Shown: positions 30,734-41,091, numbered from the stretch's first letter. The stretch is DNA of 64,000 nucleotides from Bacillus sp. Bos-x628 (GCF_040500475.1 NZ_CP159358.1:62001-126000); one strand, 5' to 3'. Program-made: numbers and translations. The notes: generated by a model from the sequence alone, not told the origin.

Positions 30734-30851
30734 GATTCATCTCTCCTGAGCTTTGTCTTGTGTGTATAGAGTACCGAAATTTCTTCAAATAGGAAAGGGA
30801 TGCGGCCTCAAGTGAAGCGGGGAACCTGCAAATGAAAGTTAGTTGAAAGTA

Positions 30852-30860
30852 TGATATAAT
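30852..30860 (+). promoter_or_regulatory. Extended -10 promoter of cymR
   Basis: TGATATAAT (TG-N-TATAAT) at 30852-30860, 78 bases before the cymR start. The -35 region is weak, as is common for extended -10 promoters. Confidence 0.6.
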
Positions 30861-30937
30861 TGCTTTTAGTCTATATAAGCGTATATGAAATCAGAAAAAT
30901 TTGATGACATAGAATAGAAAACGCAGAGGTGTTTAAC

Positions 30938-31357
30938 GTGAAAATTTCAACTAAAGGCAGATACGGTCTGACGATTATGATAGAACTAGCCAAAAAACAT
31001 GGCGAAGGCCCTACATCATTAAAATCTATCGCTCAAAACAATGATTTGTCTGAGCATTATTTAGAACAACTTGTGTCACCACTTCGCAATGCCCGTCTTG
31101 TGAAAAGTATTCGCGGAGCGTACGGCGGTTATGTACTTGCCCATGAACCGAACGAAATTACAGCTGGTGATATTATTCGTGTATTAGAAGGACCAATTAG
31201 TCCTGTCGAAGTTATTGAAAATGAGGAACCAGCTAAGCGTGAGCTATGGATTCGTATTCGTGATGCAGTAAAAGATGTACTGGACAATACAACTCTTGAA
31301 GACCTAGCTAGTTATACAAGCGACGGGGACCAAGACGCGTACATGTTCTATATTTAA
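30938..31357 (+). CDS. cymR: Cysteine metabolism repressor CymR (Rrf2 family)
   Basis: Encodes 139 residues from GTG at 30938 (MKISTKGRYGLTIMIELAKK; AGAGGTG six bases upstream). It has the Rrf2 winged helix-turn-helix (LKSIAQNNDLSEHYLEQLVS) and wing (RGAYGGYVL). There is no cysteine in the protein, so it cannot carry the Fe-S cluster of IscR-type relatives. CymR partners with CysK and represses sulfur-assimilation genes; its known target operon yrrT-mtnN-mccA-mccB-yrhC lies at 59-62.8 kb of this window. It is followed 18 bases later by a cysteine desulfurase gene. Confidence 0.95.
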   Translation: MKISTKGRYGLTIMIELAKKHGEGPTSLKSIAQNNDLSEHYLEQLVSPLRNARLVKSIRGAYGGYVLAHEPNEITAGDIIRVLEGPISPVEVIENEEPAKRELWIRIRDAVKDVLDNTTLEDLASYTSDGDQDAYMFYI

Positions 31358-31375
31358 TTCAGAGGTGTACCGGAA

Positions 31376-32518
31376 ATGGAACGTATATATTTAGATCATG
31401 CTGCCACAACACCAATGGAACAGCGTGTTGTGGACAAGATGTTGCCCTTTTTTACAGAGACATTCGGCAACCCCTCTAGTATTCATTCGTTTGGACGTGA
31501 GGCAAGAAAGTGGCTTGATGAGGCAAGAGAAGTGATCGCAGCAGAATTACACTGTAAATCACAGGAGATCATCCTGACAAGTGGTGGAACAGAGGCAGAT
31601 AATTTGGCGATCACAGGTGTAGCGATGGCAAGGCAGCATGAAGGAAAACATATCATCACAGCGAAAACAGAGCATCATGCGGTGTTGCATACGTGTGAAC
31701 ATTTAGAGAAGCTAGGATTTGAGGTGACTTACTTAGATGTGGATCAAACAGGATTGATTCATCTAGATCAGTTAAAACGGGAGCTAAGAGATGATACCAT
31801 CCTCGTCACCATCATGTACGGTAATAATGAAACAGGGGTTCTTCAGCCAATAAGAGAAATTGGCGAACTCTTAAAAGATCATCCTGCTTATTTTCATACA
31901 GATGCCGTACAGGCATTTGGGACAATGCCCATTGATGTAGACGATCTCCATATTGATCTATTGTCTGCTTCAGGTCATAAACTAAATGGACCGATGGGGA
32001 CAGGCTTCTTATATGTGAATGAACGTGTGACACTCTCGTCGCAAATGTTCGGGGGAGAACAAGAAAGAAAGCGGCGTGCTGGTACTGAAAATGTGGCTGG
32101 AATCGTTGGCCTTGCAGAAGCAGTGCAACTGACAAAGCAAAATAGAAGAGAAAAAGCAGCGCATTATGATAAGCTCAAAGAAACCATGTTGCAAGTATTT
32201 GAGAAAGAATCCCTTGCTTTCACGATCAATGGACATCCTGAACATACATTGCCGCACATATTAAATGTTCATTTCTTGGGAGTCTCTATTGAATCGTTAC
32301 TTGTGAATTTGGATATGGAAGGAATTGCTGTTTCAAGTGGATCTGCATGTACGGCTGGATCTGTCCTTCCTTCGCACGTTTTAAGCGCCATGTTTGGCAA
32401 GGAAGCAAAAGAGCTGACGTCCTCAGTTAGAATAAGCTTCGGTCTTGGAAATGAAGAGGATCATGTGGAGCAGGCAGCACACAAAATAGCGGCTGTTGTG
32501 AAACGTCTTGTCAAATAA
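31376..32518 (+). CDS. iscS: Cysteine desulfurase (YrvO, IscS-like)
   Basis: Encodes 380 residues. The N-terminus RIYLDHAATTPM, the PLP-binding lysine in LLSASGHKLNGPMG (about residue 203) and the catalytic cysteine in SSGSACTAGS (about 325) are intact. It moves sulfur from cysteine as a persulfide. Its partner is probably MnmA, encoded immediately downstream, for 2-thiouridine at tRNA position 34. AGAGGTG precedes ATG 31376. Transcription probably starts at the cymR promoter. Confidence 0.96.
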   Translation: MERIYLDHAATTPMEQRVVDKMLPFFTETFGNPSSIHSFGREARKWLDEAREVIAAELHCKSQEIILTSGGTEADNLAITGVAMARQHEGKHIITAKTEHHAVLHTCEHLEKLGFEVTYLDVDQTGLIHLDQLKRELRDDTILVTIMYGNNETGVLQPIREIGELLKDHPAYFHTDAVQAFGTMPIDVDDLHIDLLSASGHKLNGPMGTGFLYVNERVTLSSQMFGGEQERKRRAGTENVAGIVGLAEAVQLTKQNRREKAAHYDKLKETMLQVFEKESLAFTINGHPEHTLPHILNVHFLGVSIESLLVNLDMEGIAVSSGSACTAGSVLPSHVLSAMFGKEAKELTSSVRISFGLGNEEDHVEQAAHKIAAVVKRLVK

Positions 32519-32545
32519 AGGTTTCCCCTTCATTTTAGTGTGAAG

Positions 32546-33731
<1,186 letters not shown>

Positions 33732-33740
33732 CATGTTTCA

Positions 33741-33771
33741 AAAACCTCAACGTCACTGTTGAGGTTTTTTA
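33741..33771 (+). terminator. Terminator after mnmA
   Basis: AAAACCTCAAC (33741-33751) and GTTGAGGTTTT (33758-33768) form an 11-bp stem with a 6-nt loop and end in TTTTTT. Confidence 0.92.
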
Positions 33772-33793
33772 ATGAAAGGATGAGATAAACGAA

Positions 33794-34447
33794 ATGAATC
33801 ACAATGAGATTGGCATTGAAGCACTCAATCAAGGGGAAATCGAAAAGGCAGCAGAAGCTTTTACAAAAGCAATAGAAGAAAGCCCTAAAGACCCCGTTCC
33901 ATATATCAATTTTGCCAATTTACTTTCAAGTATCAATGAATACGAACGAGCCTTGAATTTTTTCCAGAAAGCAATTGAGCTAGATGACACAGCAGCTGCG
34001 GCATATTACGGAGCAGGAAATGTATACACATTAAAAGAAGACTTTATGAAAGCAAAAGACTTTTTTGAAAAAGCACTTAAAACCGGAATGGAAAATAGTG
34101 ATCTATTTTATATGTTAGGTCATACGCTTATGAAATTAGAGCAGCCGAAGCTCGCCATGCCTTATCTGCAGCGAGCAATCGAATTAAATGAAGATGACAA
34201 TGAAGCAAGGTTTCAATTTGGCATGTGTTTAGCAAATGAACATCTACTGCAAGAAGCAGTGAATATATTTACAGAAGTGGTAAAGCGTGACCCACAGCAT
34301 GCAGATGCCTTTTATAATTTAGGGGTCGCTTATGCTTATCTAGAGAATAAGGACGAAGCACTTGAAATGCTAGGGAAAGCCGTTGAAGTTCAGCCTGATC
34401 ATCTGCTCGCACTTCATGCCCAAAAGCTGATTCAAGAGGCAAAATAA
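33794..34447 (+). CDS. yrrB: TPR-repeat protein YrrB
   Basis: Encodes 217 residues made almost wholly of tetratricopeptide repeats; at least five units of about 34 residues can be read, with consensus pieces such as AAAYYGAGNVYTLKEDFMKA and ADAFYNLGVAYAYLENKDEA. There is no signal peptide. TPR arrays are protein-interaction scaffolds; the partner is unknown. It lies 19 bases before recD2, so both are probably cotranscribed. Confidence 0.9.
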   Translation: MNHNEIGIEALNQGEIEKAAEAFTKAIEESPKDPVPYINFANLLSSINEYERALNFFQKAIELDDTAAAAYYGAGNVYTLKEDFMKAKDFFEKALKTGMENSDLFYMLGHTLMKLEQPKLAMPYLQRAIELNEDDNEARFQFGMCLANEHLLQEAVNIFTEVVKRDPQHADAFYNLGVAYAYLENKDEALEMLGKAVEVQPDHLLALHAQKLIQEAK

Positions 34448-34466
34448 AAGGAAGGAGGGAAGACCT

Positions 34467-36851
34467 GTGCAGGAAAATCCAGATCAAATGAAGCTTGATG
34501 ATGAGCCATTTCTAAAAGGCACAGTGCAAGCTGTTATTTTTCATAATGAAAGCAATTTATATTCGGTATTAAAAGTGAAAGTCATTGAGACATCAGAAGA
34601 CTTAGAGGAAAAAACGGCATCTGTCACAGGCTACTTCCCTGCACTTCATGAGAACGAAACGTACACCTTTTATGGAAAAGTCACGAGCCATCCGAAATTC
34701 GGCGAACAGTTTCAGGCGACTCATTTTGAAAAAGAGGTGCCAACAACGAAACAAGGAATTATTCATTACCTCTCCAGTGACTTATTTGAAGGGATAGGGA
34801 AGAAAACAGCAGAAGACATTGTGGGTCAGCTAGGTAATCAAACGCTTCATAAAATTATGCGTGACCCAGCTGTTTTGTATGAGGTTCCACGCCTATCAAA
34901 AAAGAAAGCCGATAAGCTTGCTGCTGCGCTTCAACAGCATCAAGGACTGGAGCAAATCATGATCCATCTAAATCAGTATGGCTTTGGTCCACAGTTGAGT
35001 ATGAAAATTTACCAAGTGTATGAAGGCGAAACCCTGCAAAAAATTAAAGAAAATCCTTATCAACTTGTGAAAGATGTAGAGGGAATCGGATTTATTAAAG
35101 CAGATGAGCTAGGGGCAAGAACGGGCATTTCCGGAAATGATCCGGCTCGAATTCGTGCAGCACTTCTTTATACAGTAGAGACTGCCTGCCTGAAAGACGG
35201 CCATACTTACATCCAAACAAAAGATCTCATTGTTGAAACGAGAAAGTTGCTCAACCAAACAGGGAATGATAACAAAGTCACGGAGATGGATGTAGCCAAT
35301 CAAATACTCGCACTCGGTGAAGGGAAAGATATGATAATTGAAGATGACAGGTGCTATCATCCTTCTTTGTTTTATGCAGAGCAGAGTGTGGCAAAACGAA
35401 TTCAAAAAATCGTATCCCAAACCGAATATGCAGATCAATTTCCTGAATCAGAATTCCTCCTTGCACTTGGTGAATTGGAGGAACGTTTAGGTGTACAGTA
35501 TGCTCCTACACAAAAAGAAGCCATCCAAAAAGCGCTCATGTCACCTATGCTGCTTTTAACGGGCGGACCAGGGACAGGAAAAACAACGGTGATTAAAGGA
35601 ATCGTTGAGCTGTATAGCGATCTGCACGGCGTATCGCTTGATCCAAGTGATTACAAAAAGGATGAATCGTTTCCATTTGTCCTAGCGGCTCCAACGGGAC
35701 GGGCAGCCAAACGAATGACCGAATCAACAGGGCTTCCGGCAGTGACCATCCACAGGCTGCTTGGCTGGAATGGGTCTGAAGGCTTTTCGCACGATGAGGA
35801 TCAGCCAATTGAAGGGAAACTTGTCATCATAGATGAATCGAGCATGTTGGATATTTGGCTTGCAAACCACTTATTCAAAGCGATCCCTGATCAGATTCAA
35901 GTCATTATGGTGGGGGATGAACACCAGCTTCCATCTGTTGGCCCAGGACAAGTATTAAGAGATTTACTAGCATCAAATGTCGTACCTGCTGTCACCTTAA
36001 CAGATATTTACCGGCAGGCAGACGGCTCGACCATTGTTGAGCTAGCTCATGATATGAAAAATGGTGTTCTACCAAAAAATATAGCTGCACGATCAAAAGA
36101 TCGATCCTTTATTCAATGTACAGCAGATCAATTGAAAGAAGTCATTGAAAAGGTTGTCCTAAACGCAGCTCAAAAAGGCTATACGGCGAAAGATATTCAA
36201 GTGTTGGCCCCTATGTATAAAGGAAAAGCCGGCATCAATGAGCTAAATAAAATGCTTCAGCATATTTTGAACCCTAAAAAACCAAAGGGTAGGGAAATCT
36301 CCTTTGGTGATGTTGTGTACCGGACGGGGGATAAGGTGCTTCAGCTTGTGAATCAGCCGGAGAATAACATTTTCAATGGTGACATTGGCGAAATTGTCTC
36401 GATTTTTTACGAAAAAGAAAATACGGAAAAAGAAGACATGGTCGTCATATCATTTGATGGGAATGAAATCACCTTTACGAAAAAAGATTTTCATCAGTTT
36501 ACACATGCTTATTGCTGCTCCATTCACAAATCACAGGGCAGTGAGTTTCCGATCGTTGTGCTACCAGTGGTCAGAAGCTATTATCGAATGCTTCGACGAA
36601 ATTTGTTGTACACAGCCATTACACGAAGCAAAAAGTATTTGATTCTGTGCGGTGAAGAATCAGCACTGGAATGGGGCGTCAAAAATAATGAAGATTCCCT
36701 TCGACAAACGTCATTAACGATGAGACTTGTAAACACCGAAAAGGTGATGGATGCTGAACTTGAAGCACTTCAAAAAGAACTTCCGTTTAGCGTACATGAT
36801 GCAAATATCGGAATGGAGGGAATTACCCCATTTGATTTTATGCATGACTAA
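34467..36851 (+). CDS. recD2: RecD2-type 5'-3' DNA helicase (YrrC)
   Basis: Encodes 794 residues from GTG at 34467 with AAGGAGGG upstream. The N-terminal region (about 1-330) is the RecD2-specific extension with OB-like and helix-hairpin-helix parts. SF1 helicase motifs follow: Walker A LLTGGPGTGKTT (about 368), motif II LVIIDESSMLD, motif III MVGDEHQLPSVGPGQ and motifs V/VI IHKSQGSEFP and LYTAITRSKK. RecD2 works in replication-fork maintenance without RecBC. Repeat-element copy 2 begins directly after the stop codon. Confidence 0.96.
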   Translation: MQENPDQMKLDDEPFLKGTVQAVIFHNESNLYSVLKVKVIETSEDLEEKTASVTGYFPALHENETYTFYGKVTSHPKFGEQFQATHFEKEVPTTKQGIIHYLSSDLFEGIGKKTAEDIVGQLGNQTLHKIMRDPAVLYEVPRLSKKKADKLAAALQQHQGLEQIMIHLNQYGFGPQLSMKIYQVYEGETLQKIKENPYQLVKDVEGIGFIKADELGARTGISGNDPARIRAALLYTVETACLKDGHTYIQTKDLIVETRKLLNQTGNDNKVTEMDVANQILALGEGKDMIIEDDRCYHPSLFYAEQSVAKRIQKIVSQTEYADQFPESEFLLALGELEERLGVQYAPTQKEAIQKALMSPMLLLTGGPGTGKTTVIKGIVELYSDLHGVSLDPSDYKKDESFPFVLAAPTGRAAKRMTESTGLPAVTIHRLLGWNGSEGFSHDEDQPIEGKLVIIDESSMLDIWLANHLFKAIPDQIQVIMVGDEHQLPSVGPGQVLRDLLASNVVPAVTLTDIYRQADGSTIVELAHDMKNGVLPKNIAARSKDRSFIQCTADQLKEVIEKVVLNAAQKGYTAKDIQVLAPMYKGKAGINELNKMLQHILNPKKPKGREISFGDVVYRTGDKVLQLVNQPENNIFNGDIGEIVSIFYEKENTEKEDMVVISFDGNEITFTKKDFHQFTHAYCCSIHKSQGSEFPIVVLPVVRSYYRMLRRNLLYTAITRSKKYLILCGEESALEWGVKNNEDSLRQTSLTMRLVNTEKVMDAELEALQKELPFSVHDANIGMEGITPFDFMHD

Positions 36852-37005
36852 ACAGATTGTTGACAAAGGGCTAAAATAAAAACCATTTTAGCCCTTTGTC
36901 ATTTTTTCAGCGTGAATTGAAAACCGCTGCTTGTGCGAAGCGAATTGTTCATTCGTGAGCACCAGCACGCAGATCTGACAACGAATGGGTTTGTCTACAC
37001 GCTAA
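36852..37005 (+). repeat. Intergenic repeat element, copy 2
   Basis: It starts with AACAGATTGTTGACAAAGGG one base after the recD2 stop. The first domain is the hairpin GACAAAGGGCTAAAAT / ATTTTAGCCCTTTGTC (36862-36900) followed by ATTTTTTC, an apparent terminator of recD2. The second domain has CAGCGTGAATTGAAAACC (36908-36925), GTGCGAAGCGAA, ATTCGTGAGCACCAGC, AGATCTGACAACGAATG and the closing GGGTTTGTCTACACGCT (36988-37003). It is about 20 bases shorter than copies 1 and 3, lacking the stretch after GAAAACC. Confidence 0.85.
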
Positions 37006-37095
37006 AGGCTTCATTCATGGAAGCCATTTCTTCGTATGAGGCATACAGCAAACGCACACGCTAAGACTGTTCCGCAAAAGGTGGTTGATCACATT

Positions 37096-37554
37096 TTGAG
37101 AACATGTCGAGAGCTTGAGGGAATGTCTATCTATACAGATGAACTGTCTCAATCACTTGGTCAAATCAAAGATATTTGTTTATTAGCCGGCGGTAGCTGC
37201 GGAGGGTATATTTTAGACGGGAAAAAGAAAGATTGTGCGCTCATTCCATTCTCAGGTGGCGATAAACTGACAGACAAAGGTTTATATGTGTGCTGCCATG
37301 AGTCGATGGGAATAGATTCCGCTGCACCCTCCATATTATTTTCGAAACTAAAAAAGAAAATGATGCAATCACCCGATGGTGAAAATTTAGGCATTTTGGA
37401 AGATGTATACTTTTGTCCAAATTCGGGCACAATCGTAGCATATGAACTCTCAGACGGCTTCTTTACAGAGCTATCAGGGATACGAAAGCAGCTTTACGCT
37501 GCTGGAACCTTGATGAACGTTCAAAAGGAAGCACTTGTTCTAAACCGAACGTAA
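37096..37554 (+). CDS. yrrD: YrrD-like protein
   Basis: Encodes 152 residues from TTG at 37096 (MRTCRELEGMSIYT), with AAAGGTGG about 11 bases upstream. The frame is open back to 37036, but the extra 20 codons run towards the repeat element and look non-conserved. The body has two similar beta-rich halves (LGQIKDICL...; LGILEDVYFC...), a PRC-barrel-like pattern in which each half has a Leu-Gly-x-Ile/Val-x-Asp start. It contains several cysteines (GGSCGGYI, VCCHE). The role is unknown. The start codon is the least certain part. Confidence 0.7.
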   Translation: MRTCRELEGMSIYTDELSQSLGQIKDICLLAGGSCGGYILDGKKKDCALIPFSGGDKLTDKGLYVCCHESMGIDSAAPSILFSKLKKKMMQSPDGENLGILEDVYFCPNSGTIVAYELSDGFFTELSGIRKQLYAAGTLMNVQKEALVLNRT

Positions 37555-37567
37555 AGAGGTGCTGATT

Positions 37568-37759
37568 ATGCTCATTTGCCCAAATTGCAAATGTAAAGAC
37601 ATCGGAAAAATAGGGGTCAATCAATATTATTGTTGGGGCTGTTTTATTGAATTGACGCTGTCAAAAGGCAAAATATCTACACATCAAGTGGAGGAAGACG
37701 GTACACTAAGCAGTTTAGATGATCTGTTTAGTGATGATGAACGTTCAATTCAACTATAA
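37568..37759 (+). CDS. yrzR: Small zinc-ribbon-like protein (YrzR-like, 63 aa)
   Basis: ATG at 37568 follows AGAGGTG by six bases and lies 13 bases after yrrD. The first 30 residues carry two paired-cysteine knuckles, ICPNCKCKD and YYCWGCFIEL, which fit a zinc ribbon; the rest is acidic. A small zinc-binding protein of unknown role. The YrzR name is by position only. Confidence 0.7.
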   Translation: MLICPNCKCKDIGKIGVNQYYCWGCFIELTLSKGKISTHQVEEDGTLSSLDDLFSDDERSIQL

Positions 37760-37779
37760 GTGTTAAGGGGGAATTTCGA

Positions 37780-37911
37780 ATGGGCAAAATGACTTCTTCA
37801 CTATTAACGCTTAGTGCGGGTGCACTTGCATATCACCTTGCAAGTAAATATGATATGCCATCTAAGCGGAATATGAAAAAGCTGAGAAAACGTGTTATGC
37901 GTATGCTTTAA
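37780..37911 (+). CDS. yrzQ: DUF3918 family small protein YrzQ-like (43 aa)
   Basis: ATG at 37780 has AAGGGGGAA seven bases upstream. The 43 residues start MGKMTSSLLTLSAGALAYHL, a short hydrophobic stretch, and end in a strongly basic helix (KKLRKRVMRML), the DUF3918 pattern. It is 20 bases after the zinc-ribbon ORF and followed by a terminator, so it ends the yrrD-containing unit. The function is unknown. Confidence 0.8.
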   Translation: MGKMTSSLLTLSAGALAYHLASKYDMPSKRNMKKLRKRVMRML

Positions 37912-37916
37912 AGGGA

Positions 37917-37950
37917 AAGGACATCCATGAATGAGCGGATGTCCTTTTTA
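37917..37950. terminator. Bidirectional terminator between yrzQ and glnP
   Basis: AAAGGACATCC (37916-37926) pairs with GGATGTCCTTTTT (37938-37950). It ends both yrzQ and, on the minus strand, the glnQHMP operon. Confidence 0.85.
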
Positions 37951-38598
37951 AGTTTGCCTATATTCTAATCGCCTTGCAATCAGTGATAAGCCGAAGTTGA
38001 CGATAAAATACAGCAATGCCGAAAGGAGGAAAATGGGAAGTAAGTATGACTGGCTTTGACCGTTCAAAATTTGAGCGTGATGCAATAGTTCAGGGAGAGC
38101 AATGACGACCGCTAAGGATGTATCCTTTAAAAGTGAAATAAATTGACTCACAATCGGTGGCACCATACGGCGTAAAGCTTGAGGCATCATGATCATTTTT
38201 AATGTTTGAATATAAGTGAAACCAGAGGACCTTGCTGCTTCAACCTGTCCCTTATCAATTGATTTAAGTCCGCTACGTATAATTTCTGATAACATAGCCG
38301 ATTCAAAAACGGTTAATGCAGTGATTGCTGAGACGGTAATACTAAGCTTGATACCGATTTCAGGCAATGCAAAATACGTAAAAAAGATAATGAGCAAAAG
38401 CGGCAAGTTCCGAATCGTTTCAACGATGACAGCGAGCACCTTTGATAGAACAGGAATTTGAACGAATCTCAATGTGCCAATGATCAATCCAATGACAAAG
38501 CTCAAAATGATGGAGATAAAAGCCACTTTTAAGGTGACAGCAAATCCTTCGAGTAAAAAGACGAGATGATCAGGCTGATAGGCCCCTAAAAAATCCAT
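37948..38598 (-). CDS. glnP: Glutamine ABC transporter permease GlnP
   Basis: Encodes 216 residues. Five to six membrane helices are visible, with the inner-membrane-component motif ARSSGFTYIQTLKMIMMPQAL (EAA loop, about residue 125) that contacts the ATPase. It pairs with GlnM as the transmembrane half-channels. The last gene of the minus-strand order glnQ-glnH-glnM-glnP; 15 bases separate it from glnM. GGAGG precedes ATG 38598. Confidence 0.92.
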   Translation of the reverse strand: MDFLGAYQPDHLVFLLEGFAVTLKVAFISIILSFVIGLIIGTLRFVQIPVLSKVLAVIVETIRNLPLLLIIFFTYFALPEIGIKLSITVSAITALTVFESAMLSEIIRSGLKSIDKGQVEAARSSGFTYIQTLKMIMMPQALRRMVPPIVSQFISLLKDTSLAVVIALPELLHHAQILNGQSQSYLLPIFLLSALLYFIVNFGLSLIARRLEYRQT

Positions 38599-38613
38599 TG
38601 TGTTTCCTCCTTT

Positions 38614-39267
38614 CTAGTGGCTTCGGGCTAACCTTCTTTCTAAATAGCCAACCCCTATACTAAGCGGAATCGTTAATAGTAAATAAAACATAGCAACGAA
38701 GATGTATACATCAAATGTCACAAACGTTCGGGAAGCAATGAGATCCCCTTGATACATCAGATCAAACCCTGCAATGACGCCTAGAATAGAGGAGTTTTTG
38801 ACAAGGTTAATAAATTGATTTCCAAGAGGAGGAATGACCATTTTAATGGCTTGCGGCAAAATAATATATCGCATTGTCTCGCCATATGACAGACCACAAG
38901 CACGAGCTGCTTCCATTTGTCCAATTGGAACAGCTTGTATGCCTGCTCGAATGGCTTCGGCAATAAACGCAGAGGTGTAAATGGCAAGTGCGATGGTTCC
39001 GGCTGTAAAGCCATCTGCCACAATGCCCAACTCTGGTAAACCAAAAAAGAAAATAAATGTGATCAATAATAACGGAATATTCCGAATAAACTCCACGTAA
39101 GCCGTCCCTAACCAGTTCAGCGGCTTTAGTGGAGCAATTCTCATAATGGCAATGAACGTACCGATCAAAAAGCTTGCGATTAAGGCGATAATACTTGCAC
39201 CAATGGTATATTTAAACCCTTCTAAATAAAGGTCTAAGTTTTCAGTTAAAATAGAAAACCGCAGCAA
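38614..39267 (-). CDS. glnM: Glutamine ABC transporter permease GlnM
   Basis: Encodes 217 residues from TTG at 39267 with AGGAAGTG seven bases upstream. It has the polar-amino-acid permease pattern: helices, then EAA loop ARACGLSYGETMRYIILPQA (about residue 128) and PPLGNQFINLVKNSSILGVI. It is a paralogue of GlnP in the next position. A short hairpin (GAGCC/GGCTC, near 39297) lies between it and glnH; no T-run is seen. Confidence 0.92.
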   Translation of the reverse strand: MLRFSILTENLDLYLEGFKYTIGASIIALIASFLIGTFIAIMRIAPLKPLNWLGTAYVEFIRNIPLLLITFIFFFGLPELGIVADGFTAGTIALAIYTSAFIAEAIRAGIQAVPIGQMEAARACGLSYGETMRYIILPQAIKMVIPPLGNQFINLVKNSSILGVIAGFDLMYQGDLIASRTFVTFDVYIFVAMFYLLLTIPLSIGVGYLERRLARSH

Positions 39268-39344
39268 TCAGTCCACTTCCTTTCTGATCAACAGGCGAGC
39301 CTCAGCGGCTCAACCTGGCGACAGCTGTATTGCTTGTAAAACCA

Positions 39345-40154
39345 TTATTCCTTAATCCACTTTTTATAAATCTTGTCATACTCTCCTTTATCTTTTAAAT
39401 CTTTTAATGCTTTGTTGATTGCATCTGTCAGCTCTTGATCGCCTTTTTTCACGGCAATCCCATAAGGCTCATCTGTGAAGGTGCCGCCGACTACTTCATA
39501 GTTTGAGTCTTCATCTGCCATTCCAAACAAGATCGCATTATCTGTTGTGAGCACCTGTCCTTGGTTAGATTTTAATGCAGTGAAGGCTTCTTGATAGTTT
39601 TCAAATTCTAAGACAGATGCTTCCGGTGCTTTTTGGCGAATATTTTGGGAAGAGGTGGAACCTTTGACGGCAAGCACCTTTGTTCCTTTTTTAATATCAT
39701 CAATGGATTGTATGTTGCTTCCTTTTTTCACAAGAAGTGATTGTCCTGCTTCAAAGTAAACATCAGAGAAGTTGACTTCTTTTTTGCGTTCTTCTGTGAT
39801 CGTCATAGTGGCGACAATCGCATGAATATCTCCCTTTTGCAACAAGGGGATTCTCGTTTTAGACGTGACTTCCTTAAATTCTGCTTTTCCATCAACGCCG
39901 AGTATTTCCTTCGTAATGGCTTTGGCAATATCAATATCGAATCCTTCTATTTCCCCGCTGCTAGGATTTTTTAGACCGAACAGACGTGTGTCATTTTTTA
40001 CACCAAAAATAATTTTTTTATCTTTCTTAATGGTTTCTAATGAGCTTTTTTGTTTTGGAACAGATGATCCTTTCTCTGTAGAACCACAAGCTGTAAGTGC
40101 GACAACACAACAAGTGAGGAAAACAAGTAAAGATAAGCGTTTCATATTTTTCAT
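39345..40154 (-). CDS. glnH: Glutamine-binding lipoprotein GlnH
   Basis: Encodes 269 residues. The signal ends with the lipobox LTACGS at about residue 22, so the mature protein is a membrane-anchored lipoprotein. The periplasmic-binding-protein family 3 pattern is clear (GFDIDIAKAITKEILGVDGK, SKTRIPLLQKGDIHAIVATM, and EPYGIAVKKGDQELTDAINK). AGGGGGAA precedes ATG 40154. It delivers glutamine or a related polar amino acid to GlnMP. Specificity for glutamine is from synteny with glnQHMP. Confidence 0.92.
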   Translation of the reverse strand: MKNMKRLSLLVFLTCCVVALTACGSTEKGSSVPKQKSSLETIKKDKKIIFGVKNDTRLFGLKNPSSGEIEGFDIDIAKAITKEILGVDGKAEFKEVTSKTRIPLLQKGDIHAIVATMTITEERKKEVNFSDVYFEAGQSLLVKKGSNIQSIDDIKKGTKVLAVKGSTSSQNIRQKAPEASVLEFENYQEAFTALKSNQGQVLTTDNAILFGMADEDSNYEVVGGTFTDEPYGIAVKKGDQELTDAINKALKDLKDKGEYDKIYKKWIKE

Positions 40155-40167
40155 GAATCAATTCCCC

Positions 40168-40896
40168 CTAGTGATTTAAAATTCGGCTTAAGAATTGCTG
40201 AGCGCGTTTCTCGCGCGGTTTTTCATAAAATGCAGCAGGTGTTGATTCTTCAAGAATCCTTCCTTCATCGATAAAGACAATTCGATCAGCAACCTCTCTG
40301 GCAAATCCCATTTCGTGTGTGACGACGACCATGGTCATTCCTTCACGGGCCAGCTGTTTCATGACATCTAGTACTTCTCCGATCATCTCTGGGTCAAGAG
40401 CAGAAGTAGGTTCGTCAAAAAGCATGACTTCAGGTTTCATTGCAAGAGCTCTTGCAATGGCCACACGCTGCTGCTGACCTCCAGAAAGCTTTGAAGGGTA
40501 AGCATCTGCTTTATCAGGAATACCGACTTTATTTAAATAAAATTCAGCCGTTCCCTTTGCTTCTTCCTTGCTCACTTTTTTGACCTTCATGGGCGCTAGC
40601 ATGATGTTTTCTAACACCGTCTTATGAGGATAGAGATGGAAGTGCTGAAACACCATGCCAATGTTTTGTCTGACAAGATTAATGTTGGTTTTGGGGTGCT
40701 GAACAGATACTTGGTTGACGAGCACTTTCCCCTCATCAATACTTTCAAGACGATTGATGCACCTGAGCATGGTACTTTTACCAGACCCCGAAGGACCGAT
40801 GATCACAACCACTTCACCTTTTTGAATATGTAGGTTAATGTCCTTGAGAACATGGAACTGGCCATAATACTTGTTGACTTCTTCGAATGTGATCAT
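40168..40896 (-). CDS. glnQ: Glutamine ABC transporter ATPase GlnQ
   Basis: Encodes 242 residues from ATG at 40896 ([27 protein letters not shown] upstream); the frame's extension to 41001 has no site. Walker [13 protein letters not shown]-loop [12 protein letters not shown], signature [15 protein letters not shown], Walker [14 protein letters not shown] and switch His in [10 protein letters not shown] are all intact. It is the first gene of the operon and drives glutamine import. Confidence 0.96.
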   Translation of the reverse strand: MITFEEVNKYYGQFHVLKDINLHIQKGEVVVIIGPSGSGKSTMLRCINRLESIDEGKVLVNQVSVQHPKTNINLVRQNIGMVFQHFHLYPHKTVLENIMLAPMKVKKVSKEEAKGTAEFYLNKVGIPDKADAYPSKLSGGQQQRVAIARALAMKPEVMLFDEPTSALDPEMIGEVLDVMKQLAREGMTMVVVTHEMGFAREVADRIVFIDEGRILEESTPAAFYEKPREKRAQQFLSRILNH

Positions 40897-41002
40897 GAAG
40901 AACCTCCTCTTCTGTTCATTTTCGACGCTTGTGAAAAAGGGAAATGATGGAATAGGATGTGACAAAATTCTAGTGACGTTGGATGGAGCTGTATGTTTCA
41001 TG

Positions 41003-41019
41003 TGTATTCATTTTTAACA
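41003..41019. promoter_or_regulatory. TnrA/GlnR-like site between glnQ and yrrI
   Basis: TGTATTCATTTTTAACA matches the nitrogen-regulator consensus TGTNAN7TNACA at all fixed positions but one (T instead of A at position 5). It lies 107 bases before the glnQ start in the divergent region. Nitrogen control of a glutamine transporter is plausible, but this is a by-eye match to a degenerate motif. Confidence 0.35.
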
Positions 41020-41091
41020 AAGTTAGGACAAATTTTATTTATATGGATATTTACAGAAGAAGGTTAAACAATAAGAAAAGAGGTGAAAAAG

